A DNA stretch of 64,000 bases from JACCXM01 sp963751075 (lineage in GTDB: Bacteria > Chloroflexota > Chloroflexia > Thermomicrobiales > UBA6265): positions 1-64,000 of the forward strand of contig CAVVTE010000013.1 of the NCBI GenBank assembly GCA_963751075.1, read 5' to 3'. Made by a program: the position numbers and the translations under genes. The notes beneath the pieces are model-generated. The model saw nothing but the letters and a program-made list of their open reading frames with translations. It was not told where the DNA came from and ran no database searches. Shown here in pieces: positions 55,962-64,000 of the stretch (the first letter of the stretch is position 1; every line of letters begins with the position of its first letter).

Positions 55962-56966
55962 CTAACGACCGCGAGGCGGTTCCAGGTGACAGGCAACGAT
56001 GTGGCCCGGGTCTCCGGAAACGTCGAGCAGGACAGCAGGCAGGGTGAGGGATCCGTCGTGCGGACAATCCGGATGGAGCGCCACGCCGGGACTATCCTGC
56101 CACCGCTCGGTGGATCGCCGGAGAAAGCGGTTGGCGGGGTCAGGTTCCGGCACCGCGGCAATGAGGGCACGGGTATAGGGATGGACTGGATGGTCGATCA
56201 CCTGGCTTGCGGAGCCGATTTCGACAATCGAGCCCAAGTGCATGACCGCGATGCGGCCGGCGAAGTGCCGGGCCGACGCGATGTCGTGCGTGATATAGAG
56301 GAAAGCGACGCCTCGCTCCCGTTGCAGTCCCTGGAGCAGGTTGAGGATCTCCACCCGCGACGAGGCGTCGACCATCGAGACCGGTTCGTCGGCCACCATG
56401 TAGTCCGGGTTCCGGATCAGCGCGCGGGCGATGCCGACCCGCTGCCGCTGCCCGCCCGACATCGAGGAGGGATATCTATTCACGAAGCGATCCGTGGGCG
56501 TCAGGTCAACCGCCGCCAGTGCGGTCCGGGCCTGGGCTCGTCGCACAGTGGCGTCCTTCACACCGTCGATCACCAGCGGCTCGGCAATGAGATCGGCAAC
56601 AGTCATGTACGGATTGAGACTGGAGAAGGGGTCCTGGAAAACGATTGCCGCTCGTTTGCGGAGCCAATCGAGGCGTTCCTCGGGAACGTCGGTGATGTCC
56701 CGCCCGTCAAAGACCACCTGGCCACCCGTTGGCTGGAGGAGTCTGAGCGAAAGACGACCGACCGTCGTCTTCCCCGATCCCGACTCCCCGACCAACGCGA
56801 CGGTTTCCCCGTTAGAGACATCCAGACTCACGCCCGCGACGGCAGTGACCTCGCCACTACGAAATACGCCTTTGCGGGTACGAAAAACCATCGATACGTC
56901 ATCGAGCGCCACCAACGGCTGCGATTCCGGGGTCGTGGTGGAAGGTTCGAGAAGCGTCTCAGTCAC
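55962..56966 (-). CDS. Oligopeptide ABC transporter ATPase (OppF-like)
   Basis: The GTG at 56966 overlaps the end of the upstream ATPase gene by 8 bp. LVGESGSGKTTVGRLSLRLL (Walker A), PSSMSGGQRQRVGIARALI (signature) and ADEPVSMVDASSRVEIL (Walker B region) are present. A C-terminal oligopeptide-type extension carries CHLEPPRGR and CPHDGS. It pairs with the next ATPase. Permeases and a binding protein of the matching type lie 3-6 kb away on the other strand. Confidence 0.88.
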   Translation of the reverse strand: MTETLLEPSTTTPESQPLVALDDVSMVFRTRKGVFRSGEVTAVAGVSLDVSNGETVALVGESGSGKTTVGRLSLRLLQPTGGQVVFDGRDITDVPEERLDWLRKRAAIVFQDPFSSLNPYMTVADLIAEPLVIDGVKDATVRRAQARTALAAVDLTPTDRFVNRYPSSMSGGQRQRVGIARALIRNPDYMVADEPVSMVDASSRVEILNLLQGLQRERGVAFLYITHDIASARHFAGRIAVMHLGSIVEIGSASQVIDHPVHPYTRALIAAVPEPDPANRFLRRSTERWQDSPGVALHPDCPHDGSLTLPAVLLDVSGDPGHIVACHLEPPRGR

Positions 56967-57978
56967 GCGCGGCCTCCGTGGGTCGGAGGTGAATCTCGTA
57001 GCGCTCTCCGGCGACGACCGGATCATTCAGCCAGCAGCGCGCGTGTCCGCCGTCTGGCAATGGAATCCCGGATGGGTGGTTCAGACAGGCTTCCCAGGCA
57101 TACGGACAGCGGGGGTGGAAGCGACACCCGGCGGGAATAGCGGTGAGATCGGGGGGATCGCCCGGCATCGTCCGGGGCGGAACATCGGAATGGAGACGCG
57201 GCAACGACGTGAGGAGGAGTTGGGAGTAAGGGTGGCGCGGCGTCACCAGCACGCGCTCCGCCGGGCCGACTTCCATCTGCTCACCGGCGTAGGTCACCGC
57301 GATCCGGTCGCAGAGGTCGCTGGCCAGCCCGATGTCGTGCGTGATGAAGAGCATCGAGATGCCGGGATCCTCCTTGAGGTCTTTGAGCAGGTTCATGATC
57401 TGCGCTTGCACACTGACGTCCAGAGCGGAGGTCGGCTCGTCAAGGATGAGCACGTCTGGATCGAGCGCCAGCGCCGTGGCGATGCCGACGCGCTGGCGTT
57501 GGCCGCCGCTCAGCTCGTGCGGATAGCGGCTGGCAAAATCGGCTGGGAGCCCAACCCGCTCCAACAAGTCGCGCACCCGGGCACGTGCGCTCGCCTTGTC
57601 GAATCGCTTCTCGAGCAGCAGGGGTTCCGCGATCTGCTCGCCAACGCGAAGCACGGGATTGAGCACGCTCATCGCCCCTTGGAAGACCATCGCGATGCGC
57701 GACCAGCGGACCTCGCGGCGGAACTGTTCGTCAGAAAGGGGAGTTAGTTCGCGACTTTCGAGCTGGACCGAGCCATCGAAGCGAGCGACGTTCTTTGGCA
57801 GCATGCGCATAAGCGCCAGCGCCAAGCTGCTCTTGCCGCTGCCCGACTCGCCGACAATCCCGAGAGCTTCGCCGCGTTGCTCAAGCCTGAAAGAGACGCC
57901 ATCGACGGCTCGCACGTTCTTGCCGCCGCCCGCGTAATACCAGAGATGAAGATCGTCGACCGCAAGGAGGGGGGTCAC
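56959..57978 (-). CDS. Oligopeptide ABC transporter ATPase (OppD-like)
   Basis: 339 residues: IVGESGSGKSSLALALMRML (Walker A), RIAMVFQGAMSVLNPVLRVG (Q-loop), PHELSGGQRQRVGIATALAL (signature), DVLILDEPTSALDVSVQAQI (Walker B), FITHDIGLASDL (switch His), and the C-terminal Cys cluster CRFHPRCPYAWEAC. Start ATG at 57978. Tandem with the OppF-like gene. Confidence 0.9.
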   Translation of the reverse strand: MTPLLAVDDLHLWYYAGGGKNVRAVDGVSFRLEQRGEALGIVGESGSGKSSLALALMRMLPKNVARFDGSVQLESRELTPLSDEQFRREVRWSRIAMVFQGAMSVLNPVLRVGEQIAEPLLLEKRFDKASARARVRDLLERVGLPADFASRYPHELSGGQRQRVGIATALALDPDVLILDEPTSALDVSVQAQIMNLLKDLKEDPGISMLFITHDIGLASDLCDRIAVTYAGEQMEVGPAERVLVTPRHPYSQLLLTSLPRLHSDVPPRTMPGDPPDLTAIPAGCRFHPRCPYAWEACLNHPSGIPLPDGGHARCWLNDPVVAGERYEIHLRPTEAARD

Positions 57979-58037
57979 ATGCAGACCTTATTCATGTTGA
58001 TGTCGCGTTCTCCGCATGCAGACCTGATGCAGACCTG
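57979..58037. repeat. Three copies of ATGCAGACCT upstream of the Opp ATPase operon
   Basis: ATGCAGACCT occurs at 57979-57988, 58016-58025 and 58027-58036, the last two adjacent (ATGCAGACCTG twice). They lie in the 100 bp between the OppD-like start and the Uma2 gene, so they may be a regulator's binding sites or a small duplication. Confidence 0.4.
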
Positions 58038-58078
58038 TGGTTATATCTGAGGAGTGTTCCCATGACATTTCGGCTCGC

Positions 58079-58669
58079 TCAATCGAGCCCGGAGAAAACC
58101 TCCACGGGGTCGACGCGCAATCCCGAAAGCGTCGACGAGGCGAGCCAGCCCTCGGCATCTGGCTCGACCGGGACATACTCCTCACCATGCAGCACGTTCA
58201 TGACCATTGTCCGCTGGTCGGGATCGGCGATCCAATACTCCGGAACCCCAGACCGGGCGTACAGCGCCATCTTGCGCACGAGATCGATTCCACGTGTGCT
58301 GGGGGATAAAACCTCCACCACGATATCAGGTGACCCTGCGACAATCCCTTCCGGTCGATAGATGCTTAGCCGGGAGTCTCGAATAACCACGAGATCAGGC
58401 TGAACGATGTCATGTCGACCGAGATAGACATCGACCGGATGCGTGTATACCCGACCCAGGCGACCCGCTCGTAGAAACTGCTGCAAGAGCCAATCGAGGT
58501 TCGCGACAATCTCCTGATGGTCGCGGCGTGGCGCCGGGTTCATGATCAGCTCTCCCTCGAGCACCTCACGGCGCATGCCATCATCCGGCATCTGCACGAG
58601 GTCGTCGTAGGTGAGAGGCCGGAGGGTGGTGATCATGATCGGCTCCGTGAATGTGACCCGTTCGCTCAA
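58079..58669 (-). CDS. Uma2 family protein (DUF820, restriction-endonuclease-like fold)
   Basis: 196 residues: LTYDDLVQMPDDGMRREVLE, GELIMNPAPRRDHQEIVANL, DIVQPDLVVIRDSRLSIYRP, SPDIVVEVLSPSTRGIDLVR, KMALYARSGVPEYWIADPDQ. This gives the PD-(D/E)xK-type residues (D in PDL, E in VEVL, K in RKM). The family is expanded in cyanobacteria and Chloroflexota; its cellular role is unproven. It overlaps the oxidoreductase gene end by 4 bp. Confidence 0.85.
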   Translation of the reverse strand: MSERVTFTEPIMITTLRPLTYDDLVQMPDDGMRREVLEGELIMNPAPRRDHQEIVANLDWLLQQFLRAGRLGRVYTHPVDVYLGRHDIVQPDLVVIRDSRLSIYRPEGIVAGSPDIVVEVLSPSTRGIDLVRKMALYARSGVPEYWIADPDQRTMVMNVLHGEEYVPVEPDAEGWLASSTLSGLRVDPVEVFSGLD

Positions 58670-60792
58670 TCGGCGACCGCGCTCAGTTGTCGATCCGAGC
58701 CGGCCCTGGACTCAACGGGGTCAACCGGACGGACGTGAACCAGGTTGGAGTGATACGTACTCTGGCCGGCGAGATCGGCGATGGCGTCCGGGGTGACCCA
58801 ATTGACATTGCGGTGGTCTGAAGAGAGCGACGCCCAGCGACCCTTGGGAGAGACCGTCACACCGCGGGGCACGTCGTCGGTGATGACCGCGCGCAACGTG
58901 CACCAGCCACGCTCGTTCGAGACGATGACGTCCTCGCCATGCCGTACCTGGCGCGCGGCCGCATCTTCTGGATTGATCTCGATGAACGGCGTGCCTTCCT
59001 TGGTGACGAGCCCTGGCTGATTTGCCATCGAGGTGGTGACGAAGTGGTGCGCCGCACCGGTGATCAGCACCAGTGGCGGGTGCCCGGCCTCGTCGGGCGC
59101 GAGTCCAGCCACGAACTCGGCAGGGGACTCGTAGTCAGGTACCGGGTCGAGCCCGAGCGCGGCCATGGCATCGCAGCGAAGCTCGACTTTGCCCGAGGGC
59201 GTGCGGAAGCGGCCATCGGCGAACGGCACGGAATTCTCTTCCGGGAAGGTGTAGGCCACCGTCCCTTCGGCCTGCAGCCGTTCGAGGGTAATTCCTTCCA
59301 GTGTTGAGTTCTTCGCGCGCGAGGCGTCCAGGATCTCGCGCAGCACGTCTTCCGGTTCGTCGTGGAGCCACGGTTCGTCGTAGCCCATTGCCCTCGCCAG
59401 GAGACGGCTGACGTCCCAGTTGCTTTTGGCTTCCCCCAACGGGTCGATCGCGGCGTGGTTGTACTGGAGATGCCGTTGCCCGTAGGGCTTATGGAGATCG
59501 ACCTGCTCCAACTGGGTGGTTGCCGGGAGCACGATGTCCGCGAGTTGCGCGGTATCGGTCATGAACTGCTCGTGGACGACGGTGAAGAGGTCGTCCCTGC
59601 GCATTCCTCGGTCGATGAGACCGGCATTTGGCGAAGCACCTACCGGGTTGGCGGCAAAGACGTACAGACTCATCAGCGGTGGATCGCTGACCTCGCCGGT
59701 GAGCGCCGCGCCGAGGCGGTTCATGTTTACCCGTCGCGGCTCGGGAGGGCATTCCGAGCGATGGCTGAGTGCCTCTCCCTGCCACGAAACATAGTCCGAG
59801 GTGGAGTAGTAGAGTCCGCCGCCTCGCACCCCGATCTGACCGACGACGGCAGGAAGGGAGGCGAGCGCGCGACACGTCTGGCCTCCGTTGCCATGCCGCT
59901 GGATGCCGTCCGCAAACTTCAACAGGGCCGGTTTTGTCGTGCCATACCGGCGCGCCAGCGCCACGATCTCCTCGGCCGGAATGCCCGTGATGGCGGCCAC
60001 CCGCTCCGGAGGGAACTCCATCACCCGCCGGCGAAGATCCTCCCAGCCGACGCTGTGCTCACGCAGCCACGCTTCGTCATGAAGCCCTTCCTTGAAAAGG
60101 ACATGCATGAGTCCGAGCGCCAGCGCTCCATCGGTCGCCGGGCGCGGCCGGAGATGCTCGTCGGCCGAACGCGCGGTCGTCGTGCGGCGAGGATCGATGA
60201 CGACGACGTAAGCGCCGTCGCGCTGCGCTTCACGCAGGAAGGGCATGAAATGTGGCGACGTGCTGGCGGGGTTGTGTCCCCAGATGATCACGAGGCGACT
60301 GTGGCGGACATCACGCGCATCGGGGGCGAGCCGCCCCCCGAGCGTCATCTTGACCGCGGTCTCTGCCGCGGCGCCGCAAATCGAGCGTTCCAGACCGCTG
60401 ACTCCCATCCGGTTCCAGAGGCGGATGCTGGCGACTCCTCCCTGGAGTAAGCCGAGCGTGCCGCTGAATGAATAAGGGAGGATGGCCGCGGCGCCGTGCT
60501 TCGCGATGATCGCCTGCCACCGCTCGGCGATCTCACTGACGGCGTCCTCCCAGGAGATGCGGGCCCACTCGCCGCTCCCCTTCGTCCCCACGCGACGGAG
60601 TGGGTACTGCAGGCGGTCCGGGGAGTAGACGCGGTCCAGATACGGGCGGACCTTGGCACAGAGCCAGCCTTGGGTAAAGGGATGATCGGGATCGCCGTGG
60701 AAGCCCACTGCGCGGCCGTCGCGCACTTCGACCAGAGTGGCGCAGGTATCTGGACAGTCGTGCGGGCAGGCACCACGGATGACGGAGGTGTC
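58666..60792 (-). CDS. Molybdopterin oxidoreductase (Mo-bisPGD family)
   Basis: About 700 residues. The N-terminal [4Fe-4S] motif GACPHDCPDTCATLVEVRD is complete with the later GWLCAKV. Pterin-binding segments include VIIWGHNPASTSPHFMPFLR, VVVIDPRRTTTARSADEHLR, QRHGNGGQTCRALASLPAVV and ADIVLPATTQLEQVDLHKPY, with a C-terminal molydopterin-dinucleotide domain. No ATG, GTG or TTG lies upstream of the first cluster motif in this frame; the first in-frame start is a GTG at 60726, which would remove the cluster. The frame continues into an octamer repeat array, so the true start is unresolved. Substrate unknown. Confidence 0.85.
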   Translation of the reverse strand, partial: DTSVIRGACPHDCPDTCATLVEVRDGRAVGFHGDPDHPFTQGWLCAKVRPYLDRVYSPDRLQYPLRRVGTKGSGEWARISWEDAVSEIAERWQAIIAKHGAAAILPYSFSGTLGLLQGGVASIRLWNRMGVSGLERSICGAAAETAVKMTLGGRLAPDARDVRHSRLVIIWGHNPASTSPHFMPFLREAQRDGAYVVVIDPRRTTTARSADEHLRPRPATDGALALGLMHVLFKEGLHDEAWLREHSVGWEDLRRRVMEFPPERVAAITGIPAEEIVALARRYGTTKPALLKFADGIQRHGNGGQTCRALASLPAVVGQIGVRGGGLYYSTSDYVSWQGEALSHRSECPPEPRRVNMNRLGAALTGEVSDPPLMSLYVFAANPVGASPNAGLIDRGMRRDDLFTVVHEQFMTDTAQLADIVLPATTQLEQVDLHKPYGQRHLQYNHAAIDPLGEAKSNWDVSRLLARAMGYDEPWLHDEPEDVLREILDASRAKNSTLEGITLERLQAEGTVAYTFPEENSVPFADGRFRTPSGKVELRCDAMAALGLDPVPDYESPAEFVAGLAPDEAGHPPLVLITGAAHHFVTTSMANQPGLVTKEGTPFIEINPEDAAARQVRHGEDVIVSNERGWCTLRAVITDDVPRGVTVSPKGRWASLSSDHRNVNWVTPDAIADLAGQSTYHSNLVHVRPVDPVESRAGSDRQLSAVAD

Positions 60793-60991
60793 GGGTGATG
60801 GGGTGATGGGGTGATGGGGGACAGGGGATTGGGTGATGGGTGATAGGGTGTTCGGGTGATAGGGAGTGCCGGGTTCGGGGGGCTCGAATCGACCACGCCT
60901 CCCGCCTCCCGCCTCCCGCCTCCCGCCTTCGTCCTTGCCGTCTCGCCGTCTTGCCGTCTCACTGCCGACTCCCGACTTCCGACTCCCGACT
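60793..60991. repeat. Four short tandem arrays in the divergent promoter region
   Basis: GGGTGATG-type octamers run from 60793 to 60862 (GGGTGATG at 60793, 60801, 60809 and 60831; GGTGATAG at 60839 and 60855). CCCGCCT heptamers repeat four times at 60901-60928. GCCGTCTC/T octamers repeat three times at 60937-60960. YCCGACT-type heptamers run at 60964-60991. All keep strict register and lie between the oxidoreductase and the permease gene. Confidence 0.75.
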
Positions 60992-61051
60992 CGCTCTGGT
61001 AGTCTACCCGCTCAATACTTACGATTCTGCGCCGCCGGCGCGGGAGGCGCG

Positions 61052-61973
61052 ATGGCGCGGTACATCCTGGGGCGGTTGCTCGGGCTGATCTTCGTCCTCT
61101 TCGCGGTCTCGCTCATCACCTTTCTGATGACGCGGGCGGTTCCGGGTGACCCGTTCGCGTCGGGAGAGCGCGAGTTGCCGGAAGCGACCCAGATCGCGCG
61201 AGCCGCAAAATACGGGTTCGACCAGCCGATCCTGGTCCAGTACGGTCGCTATGTCTGGAACGTGTTGCACGGGGATTTCGGTATTCCCTTCCAGAGCCCC
61301 AGCCAGACCGTCGTCGAGCTGATCCAACAGACGTGGCCCGTGACGTTGCGAATCGGAGCGCTGACGATTCTCGTCTCCTACCCGCTTGGCATCCTCCTCG
61401 GCATCGCGGCGGCGCTCCATCGCAACAGCTGGATCGACTATGGCGTCACCTTCGGTTCGACACTCGGCATGGTGTTGCCGAACTTCGTCGTCGCCATCTG
61501 GTTGATCCTCCTCTTCAGCGTCGGGCTCGGCTGGCTGCCTACGGGCGGGTGGGGCACCCCGGCCCATCTTGTCCTGCCGGTGATCGCCTATTCGCTGCTG
61601 CCGACGGCGCTCGTCGCGCGCTACACCCGGGTGAGTCTCCTGGAGAGCCTGGGCGCAGATCATGTCCGTACCGCCCGCGCGAAAGGGCTTGCCGAGCGAC
61701 GGGTGCTCGTCTGGCACGTCGCCCGAAACGCGCTGATCCCATTCGTGACGATCATGATCCCGGAGATTCCCAATATCCTGACCGGGTCGATCTTCATCGA
61801 GCAGATTTTCCGCGTGCCCGGGCTCGGGCGCTTCTTCGTGACCTCGCACGCTGACTCGTGACTACCCGATGATTCTGGCGCTCGTGCTGCTGGTGGCGGT
61901 CGTTTGGGGGGTGACCTATCTCTTCACGGATATCCTCTACACCTTGCTCGACCCTCGCATTCGGTTGACCTGA
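61052..61973 (+). pseudogene. Peptide ABC transporter permease (DppB-like), one frameshift near the end
   Basis: ATG at 61052 with GGGAGG at 61042-61047. The first 265 residues are a clean DppB-type permease: LGRLLGLIFVLFAVSLITFL, GDPFASGERELPEATQIARA, VRTARAKGLAERRVLVWHVA and EIPNILTGSIFIEQIFRVPG. The frame then stops after FVTSHADS, while another frame continues RDYPMILALVLLVAVVWGVT to TLLDPRIRLT at 61973. A one-base indel near 61850 splits the last span. First gene of an operon with a DppC permease and a binding protein. Confidence 0.85.
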
Positions 61974-61976
61974 GCG

Positions 61977-62903
61977 ATGAGCGCGACAGCATCCGGCCAC
62001 GTTGGGCTCGAAACGGCTTCGCAGGCGAGCCCGATCCAGAATCTGGAGGGGCTCGCGGGGCGGCCGGTCTCCAACACCCGCCGCGCCCTGCGCCGCTTCT
62101 TTCAACAACGGCTGGCGGTACTGGGGCTGATCATCACCGGGTTCCTCATTGCGGTCGCGGTCTTTGCGCCGCTCATAGCGCCGACGCCGGTCGAGTCGGC
62201 CGACTTAATGTCGGCAAACCAGTTCCCGAGCGCGGCGTATCCCTTCGGCACCGATGCCGTCGGGCGCAACGTGCTGACGCGGATCATCTACGGCACGCGA
62301 ACCTCATTGATCGTCGGATTCGCCGCCGTTGGGATCGCCTGTCTGATCGGCATTCCCTTGGGGCTGGCAGCGGGTCTGCGTGGCGGCTGGGTTGATTTTG
62401 TCGTCATGCGCATGGTCGAGGTCATGGTCGCCTTCCCCGGCATCCTCTTCGCCATGTTCCTCGTTTCTGTCACTGGCGGCGGCGTGCGCAACATCATCAT
62501 CGCCATTGGGGTGACGACCTGGGTAACACTCTGTCGGTTGACCAGGTCGCAGCTTCTGTCGCTGCGAGAGCAGGAATTCGTGCAGGCGGCACGCGCGCTC
62601 GGGGTATCCGAAACGCGCATCGCCGTCCGTCACATGCTGCCCAATGCGATGGCGCCGCTGATCGTCGCCATCACCCTGGCTATCCCAACCGCGATCTTCG
62701 CCGAGGCGGGGTTGAGCTTTCTCGGCATCGGCATCAACGAGCCAACGCCGAGTCTCGGTAGAATGGTCGCCGACAGCGCGCAGTACATCGGCGTTTACTG
62801 GTACCTCGGATTCTTCCCGACGCTGGCCGTCGCCCTGGCGATGCTCGGTTTTACGTTCGTCGGGGACGGACTGCGGGACGCGATGGATCCGCGCCAGAAT
62901 TAG
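61977..62903 (+). CDS. Peptide ABC transporter permease (DppC-like)
   Basis: 308 residues: RRFFQQRLAVLGLIITGFLI (first span), AYPFGTDAVGRNVLTRIIYG, MVEVMVAFPGILFAMFLVSV, EFVQAARALGVSETRIAVRH (EAA loop), FAEAGLSFLGIGINEPTPSL, and an ending of GDGLRDAMDPRQN. Intact. It starts 3 bp after the upstream permease. The Opp-type ATPases at 56-58 kb are the likely energy source, since none follows here. Confidence 0.9.
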   Translation: MSATASGHVGLETASQASPIQNLEGLAGRPVSNTRRALRRFFQQRLAVLGLIITGFLIAVAVFAPLIAPTPVESADLMSANQFPSAAYPFGTDAVGRNVLTRIIYGTRTSLIVGFAAVGIACLIGIPLGLAAGLRGGWVDFVVMRMVEVMVAFPGILFAMFLVSVTGGGVRNIIIAIGVTTWVTLCRLTRSQLLSLREQEFVQAARALGVSETRIAVRHMLPNAMAPLIVAITLAIPTAIFAEAGLSFLGIGINEPTPSLGRMVADSAQYIGVYWYLGFFPTLAVALAMLGFTFVGDGLRDAMDPRQN

Positions 62904-62974
62904 CTGCCATGCGGAGTGCGCCCGCGACGGCGCGGGTGGCGCCGATGGCGTATCGGTACATGAGGAGGCTCTAC

Positions 62975-64000
62975 GTGAGCGAGAAGCAAGTAACCCGGCC
63001 GTTGTTCCCGGATGACGATCCGCGGCATCCGTCGACCATCGCACGCCGAATCGCACTCTTCGATCAGCGGCTGCGCCGGCGCTCGCTTTTGGGAGGCACA
63101 ATCGGCTTCGCTGGTCTGATGGCGCTTGGCGGACGCGACCTCCGGCTCGGTGCGACGGCGGTGGCGGCACAGGACGTTGCACTGCCTGACGACGCGGCGC
63201 CGCCCGACCAGCAAGTCTTCGTCATGCCGAGTCAGCTGGAGCTCGACAAGACGCCTGACTTTTACGAGTCGGTTTACGAGCGACTTCGGACAGGCCGCAT
63301 TCGACATCCTTTCCGAACCTCTGGTTAGGCTCAGTCGAAATTTCGAGATCATTCCCGGCGCCGCATTGGAGTGGAGCGGCAACGAGGAAGGCACCGTCTG
63401 GACCTTCAAGCTCGATCCGGCACTGACGTGGAGCGACGGCAACCCGGTTACCGCAAACGACTGGGTGACAACTTTCCGCTACGGCGCCGACCCCGCTCAC
63501 GCCTGGGATTTCACCTGGTATTTCCAGGGGGTGATGAAGGGCTGGGACGAGGCCATTGCCGGTGAGATTCCGCTCGAGGAGCTTGGGGTACGCGCCAGGG
63601 GCCGACGAGCACGAGCTGATCATTGAGACGCAAGCCGCCGCGCCATTCTTGCCGGCGATGCTCCTCTATTCCAATACGCTTTCGGCCGCGGCTCTGGAGG
63701 AACACGGTCCTCTCTACAACTCCCAGGTCGAGACATCAGTTACCTCGGGACCGATGAAGCTGACCGAATGGCTCATCGATCAGCGCGTCGTCTACGAGAA
63801 GAACCCTGACTACACCGGCAAGCTCATCGTGCCTGTCAACCGAGTCGTCGTCAAACTTGCCGACCGCGGCGCCTGGTTCATCATGTACCAGAACAATGAG
63901 ATCGATTACATGCAGGATCCGGCTCCGGCCGACTTCTCGTGGCTCAAGCCGAGTTTCCGGACGAGATCTACTCCTCGGTCGGCGACTTCCGGACGTTCTA
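62975..64000 (+). pseudogene. Peptide ABC transporter substrate-binding protein (family 5), partial and frameshifted
   Basis: GTG at 62975 with GAGGAGG at 62962-62968. The leader RLRRRSLLGGTIGFAGLMAL is Tat-like, and the mature part starts near VAAQDVALPDDAA. Frames break near 63290, near 63598 and near 63945. Combined, they give family 5 sequence: FDILSEPLVRLSRNFEIIPG, VWTFKLDPALTWSDGNPVTA, AAPFLPAMLLYSNTLSAAAL and RVVYEKNPDYTGKLIVPVNR. The gene is cut by the window edge. It would feed the permeases just upstream. Confidence 0.8.

Noticed and set aside
55509..57140. A 543-residue plus-strand open frame opposite the CoA-transferase and OppF genes
   Set aside because: It crosses two clear genes on the other strand and has no recognisable motif.
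60793..60991. CRISPR array
   Set aside because: Units are 7-8 bp in direct tandem with no spacers and no cas genes nearby.

Overview
The window is GC-rich, gene-dense bacterial DNA. Several features point to Chloroflexota, most likely near Thermomicrobia: secreted proteins with Tat-type leaders followed by 'AQEATPVAG'-like stretches, a pentose-phosphate cluster that includes opcA, and many dipeptide/oligopeptide ABC transporters with Thermomicrobia-style substrate-binding proteins. This assignment is inference from protein style. I saw no rRNA, tRNA or CRISPR array.

Layout. (1) 1-16 kb is a decayed, mobile-element-rich zone. It holds frameshifted remnants of a BNR-repeat (sialidase-like) protein, an FAD (BBE-type) oxidase, a calcium-binding repeat protein, a complete sugar ABC transporter (two permeases and a binding protein) and small hypothetical genes. 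Four transposase loci sit among them; only the IS1182-type one is intact. One IS66-type fragment carries a small internal inversion between 11-bp inverted repeats. (2) 16-28 kb is intact: an LLM-type oxidoreductase, a DsbA-like protein, a trypsin-like secreted protease, a 1254-residue fusion of a phosphodiesterase-like domain with a 5'-nucleotidase, an M24 peptidase, a CinA-C amidase, a PLP decarboxylase, and a ModE-like regulator facing a truncated aldehyde:ferredoxin oxidoreductase. (3) 29-36.4 kb is a peptide ABC operon (permease, permease, fused double ATPase, binding protein) followed by an M20 peptidase. (4) 36-40 kb has a MoaD/ThiS-like protein with an unusual tail, an M50 protease with CBS domains, a hypothetical protein and a membrane zinc peptidase. 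(5) 40.3-51.5 kb, minus strand, is a near-complete pentose phosphate cluster read in the order tkt, tal, M24-like protein, gnd, zwf, opcA, pgl, rpiA. (6) 51.5-58.7 kb has a Cys-rich Tat protein, an MFS transporter, a class III CoA-transferase, two Opp ATPases and a Uma2 protein. (7) 58.7-64 kb has a molybdopterin oxidoreductase and, divergently, a permease-permease-binding protein operon that runs off the end and again carries several frameshifts.

The genes fit a heterotrophic lifestyle: peptide and sugar import, peptide and nucleotide scavenging outside the cell, NADPH and pentose production through the oxidative pentose phosphate pathway, and molybdopterin/tungstopterin enzymes. Between genes, short tandem arrays of 7-9 bp units recur (36.8, 37.0, 46.6 and 60.8-61.0 kb), and a hairpin-rich stretch at 15.8-16.0 kb looks like a structured element. 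Reading-frame breaks cluster at 0.4-16 kb and 61.8-64 kb, so either real decay or sequence error in those zones must be kept in mind.
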